Part shown: in pieces, positions 24,833-27,572 of the stretch
Numbering within the stretch: position 1 is the stretch's first letter
Layout of the letters: the number at the start of each line of letters is the position of its first letter
DNA from: an uncultured Clostridia bacterium
Lineage (GTDB): Bacteria; Bacillota; Clostridia; TANB77; CAG-508
Length of the DNA stretch: 27,572 nucleotides
NCBI GenBank assembly: GCA_947626205.1
Contig: CANQRO010000006.1
Location: 1 to 27,572, forward strand
Direction: 5' to 3'
Made by a program: the position numbers and the translations under genes
Notes under the pieces: model-generated
The model's input: only the letters and a program-made list of their open reading frames with translations
Database searches by the model: none
Told to the model about the DNA's origin: nothing

Positions 24833-25339
24833 TTATAGCCTAAAAGAACTAAAAACTTTTCCTTCTGACTTTTTTTCTTCTTTGCTTTTAATAATTTTTT
24901 TCATTGTTACTTTCGTTCCAAGTCCTAAAATTGATTCAACATCTAAATCATCCATGAAACTCTCCATAATTGTAAATCCCATTCCAGATCTTTCTAGATC
25001 TGGTTTTGATGTATATAATGGTTCTTTTGCTATATCTACGTTTTCAATTCCTTTTCCATTATCAGATATTTCGATTACAACAGTGTTTGCAAATATTTTA
25101 CATGTTACTGAAATTATTCCTTCTGAATCTTCATAGCCATGTATAATACTGTTAGTTACAGCTTCAGATACAGCTGTTTTTATATCTGCCAATTCTTCTA
25201 TTGTAGGATCTAATTGTGATGCAAACGCAGCTACACTAATACGAGCAAACGCTTCATTATTAGATTTACTCACAAATTCAATTTTCATTTCATTATCATA
25301 TAGATTTTTCATATTATTTTGCATGATGTATAAAAACAT
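24833..25339 (-). CDS. spoIIAB: Anti-sigma-F factor and serine kinase SpoIIAB
   Basis: SpoIIAB holds sigma-F inactive in the predivisional and mother cell and phosphorylates SpoIIAA. GHKL-type kinase motifs are present: the N-box (EAVTNSIIHGYED), DNGKGI and RSGMGFTIMESFMD. The canonical start (MKNxMKxEF) lies inside; the reading frame from ATG 25339 adds a non-homologous lead of about nine residues. ATGs at 25342 and 25339 both follow AAGGAG; 25339 has the better spacing. These starts lie in a perfect hairpin (25321-25344), which may control translation. A downstream ATG (MKNLYDNEMKIEF) is an alternative start without its own strong ribosome site. Confidence 0.95.
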   Translation of the reverse strand: MFLYIMQNNMKNLYDNEMKIEFVSKSNNEAFARISVAAFASQLDPTIEELADIKTAVSEAVTNSIIHGYEDSEGIISVTCKIFANTVVIEISDNGKGIENVDIAKEPLYTSKPDLERSGMGFTIMESFMDDLDVESILGLGTKVTMKKIIKSKEEKKSEGKVFSSFRL

Positions 25340-25375
25340 CATGCACTCCTTTCTTTTCTATATTAATTTTAAGTA

Positions 25376-25708
25376 CTACCCTGCTATTTTAGGGTTACTT
25401 AATTTTCTAATTGGTATTATTTTAAGCACACCACACATTTCGAATATTTTTTTAATACTTGGCTTTACATTTATAAGTTCTGCACTTCCACCTAACATTT
25501 TTATCACTTTATATCTGCCAATTAGCATTCCGATTCCGGCACTGTCCATAAAAGTAACTTGATTAAAATCAAATATAATTTTTCTTGGAATAAATCTTTG
25601 AATTTCATAATCCATTTTCCTCCTTATTTTTTCTGTTGTATGATGGTCTATTTCTTCTGTAATTTCAAAAGTAAGTAATTTTTCTTCTTCATCATAATTA
25701 ACTTTCAC
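25376..25708 (-). CDS. spoIIAA: Anti-anti-sigma factor SpoIIAA
   Basis: SpoIIAA frees sigma-F by binding SpoIIAB; it is switched off by phosphorylation and reactivated by SpoIIE. The 110 residues form the STAS fold; the phosphorylated serine is S56 in FMDSAGIGMLIGRYK. Start is a GTG at 25708 with AAAGGAGG seven bases upstream. First gene of the spoIIA operon; 36 bases separate it from spoIIAB. Confidence 0.96.
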   Translation of the reverse strand: MKVNYDEEEKLLTFEITEEIDHHTTEKIRRKMDYEIQRFIPRKIIFDFNQVTFMDSAGIGMLIGRYKVIKMLGGSAELINVKPSIKKIFEMCGVLKIIPIRKLSNPKIAG

Positions 25709-25739
25709 ACTTTTTCCTCCTTTGTTTTTTACTTTTTAT

Positions 25740-25768
25740 ATTATATTCTATTTGGTAATTTTTTCCAA
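25740..25768 (-). promoter_or_regulatory. Promoter of the spoIIA operon
   Basis: Minus strand: TTGGAA (25763-25768), 17 bases, TATAAT (25740-25745), a sigma-A-type match. A sigma-H-like pair (ATTGGAAAA and ATAGAATAT) overlaps it, but the spacing is about two bases short. B. subtilis uses sigma-H here, so both readings should be kept. Confidence 0.6.
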
Positions 25769-25807
25769 TAGCAAAACATAGGAAGTTTTATCGATTTATA
25801 AGAACAT

Positions 25808-25814
25808 TTCGACA
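25808..25814 (-). promoter_or_regulatory. Spo0A box
   Basis: Perfect TGTCGAA on the minus strand, about 40 bases upstream of the spoIIA -35. Spo0A-P is known to activate spoIIA in other spore formers. Confidence 0.65.
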
Positions 25815-25905
25815 ATTTTTTCTATTTGAATATACTATTTACACTACACAAATTTTAAGTTTAAAACATAAGCTTGCTATTTCATAAATTCCTAACGAAA
25901 TTTTT

Positions 25906-25965
25906 AAAATGAAAAAAGATAAGAAAAGTGGTAAAAATCTCACTTTTCTTATCTTTTTTCATTTT
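25906..25965. terminator. 25-bp perfect inverted repeat, probable scpA-operon terminator
   Basis: AAAATGAAAAAAGATAAG and seven further bases (25906-25930) pair exactly with 25941-25965 across a 10-base loop. The arms are T-rich on exit in both directions. Its place between scpA and the spoIIA promoter makes it an insulator for the minus strand. Confidence 0.75.
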
Positions 25966-25983
25966 ACTAATTTACTTTTATTA

Positions 25984-26024
25984 TTTTATTTTTATAATTT
26001 TATTTTTATAATTTATTTTTACTA
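25984..26024. repeat. Short AT-only tandem repeat
   Basis: Two perfect copies of the 14-mer TTTTATTTTTATAA (25984-25997, 25998-26011) and one degenerate 13-base copy, between scpA and the hairpin. With the hairpin, 0A box and promoter it accounts for the 325-base gap 25709-26033; no gene is seen there. Confidence 0.8.
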
Positions 26025-26033
26025 TTTTACTGT

Positions 26034-26783
26034 TTATTTTTTTATTTTTTCTACTAATATGTCTCCAAATAATTTTTCTTGAGATGCTGTTACTTTATCT
26101 CTTCTTGTTAATTCTAATAGTCCAGTAAAAGCTGTTACAACTTCTTGTTTATTACATTTTGAAAGCGAATAAAGTTTATTAAATATAAACTTTGGCCTTT
26201 TTATTAATTCTCTAAACATTTCTTTAACTTTACTTGCTACTGTATATGTATCAGTTATCGCAATTTTCTTAATATTATCTGCATTTTGATTTAATTTGTT
26301 TTTACTTTTATCTATTAAGTTTAAGTATATTTCTGGAATAATTGCTTTATCAAAGTTTTTCTCTAATTCTTGTTTTGGAAGTATAATATTTTCTGTTAAT
26401 TTAAAAATTCTATTTGCAAATTCATTATAATTATCTTTTAATCTTTTAGTTATTTCTTTATATTTCTTATATTCTATAATTTTTGCAATTAACTCTTCCT
26501 CCGTAAGTTCTTCATCTTCCGCTTCTTTACTTGGTAGTAATCCTTTAGATTTTATATATAATAATGTAGATGCCATTACCAAAAATTCACTTGCTACTTC
26601 TAAATTCATTTTTTCTAATTGATTCATATATTCTATATATTGATCTGCAATTTCACTAATTTTTATGTCATATATATCCATTTTATTTTTATCTATTAAA
26701 TGGCAAAGCAAGTCTAGTGGTCCCTCAAAATTTTCTAATTTAACTAAATATTGTTTTGTCTGTAATGTTAATATGTTTTGCAT
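26034..26783 (-). CDS. scpA: Segregation and condensation protein A
   Basis: ScpA is the kleisin that links SMC heads and is needed for chromosome condensation and segregation. The 249 residues begin with the conserved N-terminal block FEGPLDLLCHLIDKNKMDIYDI, followed by ISEIADQYIEYM and the SEFLVMASTLLYIKSKGLLP segment, all ScpA hallmarks; the C-terminus ends in a winged-helix-like region. ATG 26783 overlaps the end of recX by 16 bases. scpB, usually next downstream, is not here. Confidence 0.96.
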   Translation of the reverse strand: MQNILTLQTKQYLVKLENFEGPLDLLCHLIDKNKMDIYDIKISEIADQYIEYMNQLEKMNLEVASEFLVMASTLLYIKSKGLLPSKEAEDEELTEEELIAKIIEYKKYKEITKRLKDNYNEFANRIFKLTENIILPKQELEKNFDKAIIPEIYLNLIDKSKNKLNQNADNIKKIAITDTYTVASKVKEMFRELIKRPKFIFNKLYSLSKCNKQEVVTAFTGLLELTRRDKVTASQEKLFGDILVEKIKK

Positions 26784-27221
26784 TCTAATACTTCCTTTAT
26801 TATTTGTTCTTTATATCCTTTTTTTAAAAGATAGTTTTGTATTTCTTCTTTTTCCATTATAGAATTTTTTTTCAATACTATTGCTTCAGCTGATTTTTTT
26901 TCATATTGTTCTATTTCTTCCGTATGATTATAGAAATAATCTTCTAAATCTTCTTTTTTTATTCCTTTATTATAAAGCTTATATTGCATTTCTTTTGCAG
27001 ATAAATTTTTTAATGCCATAAATTCTTTAACGGATCTATCTATATAGTTATTATCGTTTAAATAACCGAGCTTCTTTAATATATTCTATAATATCACATA
27101 ATAAATCATCTTGTATAGTATTATAAAATTTATTTTTAACTTCCATTTCTGTTCTTTTTTTATACATTATGTAATTCATAACTTTAGTTTTTGCTTTATC
27201 GAATTCTTCTATTGTGTACAT
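26768..27221 (-). CDS. recX: Regulatory protein RecX, interrupted by +1 frameshift at a CGG codon
   Basis: RecX modulates RecA filaments and sits just downstream of recA here (14-base gap). From ATG 27221 the frame reads MYTIEEFDKAK and on to YIKEA (51 residues), then CGG at 27066-27068 and a stop eight bases later. Skipping the C (27068) gives GYLNDNNYIDRSVKEF and continues in the frame that holds the rest of RecX to 26768, for a total of 150 residues with the expected three-helix repeat pattern (KKRTEMEVKNKF, LSAKEMQYKLYNKGI, KEEIQNYLLKKGY). Both halves align to one RecX, so the gene was whole before the extra base. It overlaps scpA, arguing for continued coupled expression. Confidence 0.88.
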
Positions 27222-27235
27222 ATTTAATCACATAC

Positions 27236-27572
27236 CTATTCTTCATTTTCGTCACTACTGCTTAAGTCCTCGCCTAAACTTTTTTCAAATGCTTTTTCAA
27301 AGTTTTCTCTAACTTTCTTTTCTATTTCTTCCATTACGCTTGGATTATCTATTAAATATTGTTTTACATTTTCTCTACCTTGTCCAATTCTATTTCCTTT
27401 ATATGCAAACCATGAACCACTTTTTTCTATAATATCTAAGTTAACTGCCATATCTAATATATTACCCTCTTTAGATATTCCTTTACCATAGATAATATCA
27501 AATTCTGCTTCTCTAAAAGGTGGAGCCACTTTATTTTTTACTACTTTTACTCTTGCTCTACTTCCTATTACT
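27236..27572 (-). CDS. recA: RecA recombinase (partial, C-terminal part)
   Basis: RecA performs strand exchange and SOS induction. Only the last 112 residues are in the window: the frame is open to the edge and reads GSRARVKVVKNKVAPPFREAEFD, followed by IIYGKGISKEGNILDMAV and the usual GSWFAYKGNRIGQGRENVKQYL, then an acidic C-terminal tail ending SSSDENEE. These are conserved RecA sequences. recX follows directly. Confidence 0.97.
   Translation of the reverse strand, partial: VIGSRARVKVVKNKVAPPFREAEFDIIYGKGISKEGNILDMAVNLDIIEKSGSWFAYKGNRIGQGRENVKQYLIDNPSVMEEIEKKVRENFEKAFEKSLGEDLSSSDENEE

Noticed and set aside
25970..26033. AT-only repeats as an origin or attachment site
   Set aside because: Only a 14-mer duplicated once plus a decayed copy; no DnaA boxes, integrase gene or flanking duplication.
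1..27572. CRISPR arrays, tRNA or rRNA genes, transposases, phage structural genes
   Set aside because: I looked for spaced repeats, tRNA-like cloverleaf and CCA-adjacent patterns and transposase motifs on both strands and saw none.

Overview
The window is about 27.6 kb of very AT-rich DNA that is almost fully coding, mostly on the minus strand. It looks like chromosome from an endospore-forming member of the Clostridia (Firmicutes), probably an uncultured gut-type lineage. The grounds are a T-box in front of pheS, strong AGGAGG ribosome sites, and many sporulation genes: spoIIAA-spoIIAB-sigF, spoIID, spoIIQ, dpaA, an H-type small acid-soluble spore protein and a small Gly/Cys coat-like protein. 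I cannot name the species.

Layout: 1-3700 holds pheS-pheT (minus) under a phenylalanine T-box. 3728-4318 is a RelB/RelE-type toxin-antitoxin pair (plus). 4319-4932 has no protein gene but carries a probable 6S RNA (minus) and a bare promoter-plus-terminator unit (plus). 4933-7878 is a minus-strand operon: TPR membrane protein, dpaA, uppP. 8029-8681 is a HAD-type nucleotidase (plus). 8697-8893 is a 45-residue Gly/Cys protein with a sigma-K-like promoter. 8935-11334 is a large U32 peptidase-family protein (plus). 11364-12032 is hicA-hicB (minus). 12097-15489 holds an RNHCP protein, a TGS-uridine-kinase-like protein and an MFS transporter (minus). 15625-15807 is sspH (plus). 15902-16216 is an unknown, compositionally odd gene. 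16356-20514 is an HD-hydrolase, SecD-like, SecF-like, glyS run (minus). 20679-25708 is a sporulation block (spoIIA operon, spoIID, spoIIQ) interrupted by a pilin-like surface protein gene. 26034-27572 is recA-recX-scpA (minus, recA partial).

The most striking observation concerns the codon CGG. Two genes, recX and the relE-type toxin, are each split by a single extra base, and in both the break lies exactly at an in-frame CGG. Skipping the C and reading GGN as glycine restores a complete, family-like protein in each case (GCU-CGG-U in recX, GUU-CGG-C in relE). By hand count, in roughly 8,100 codons CGG occurs in frame only three times: at these two sites and once in the foreign-looking 15902-16216 gene. 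The trinucleotide occurs about three dozen times out of frame. This suggests CGG is unassigned or starved here and acts as a +1 frameshift codon. It is an inference from one window and should be tested genome-wide.

The sporulation genes form a plausible cascade visible in the DNA: a Spo0A box and promoter before spoIIA, a sigma-E-like promoter before spoIID, a sigma-F-like promoter before spoIIQ, and a sigma-K-like promoter before the small coat-like gene. All promoter calls are by-eye matches.
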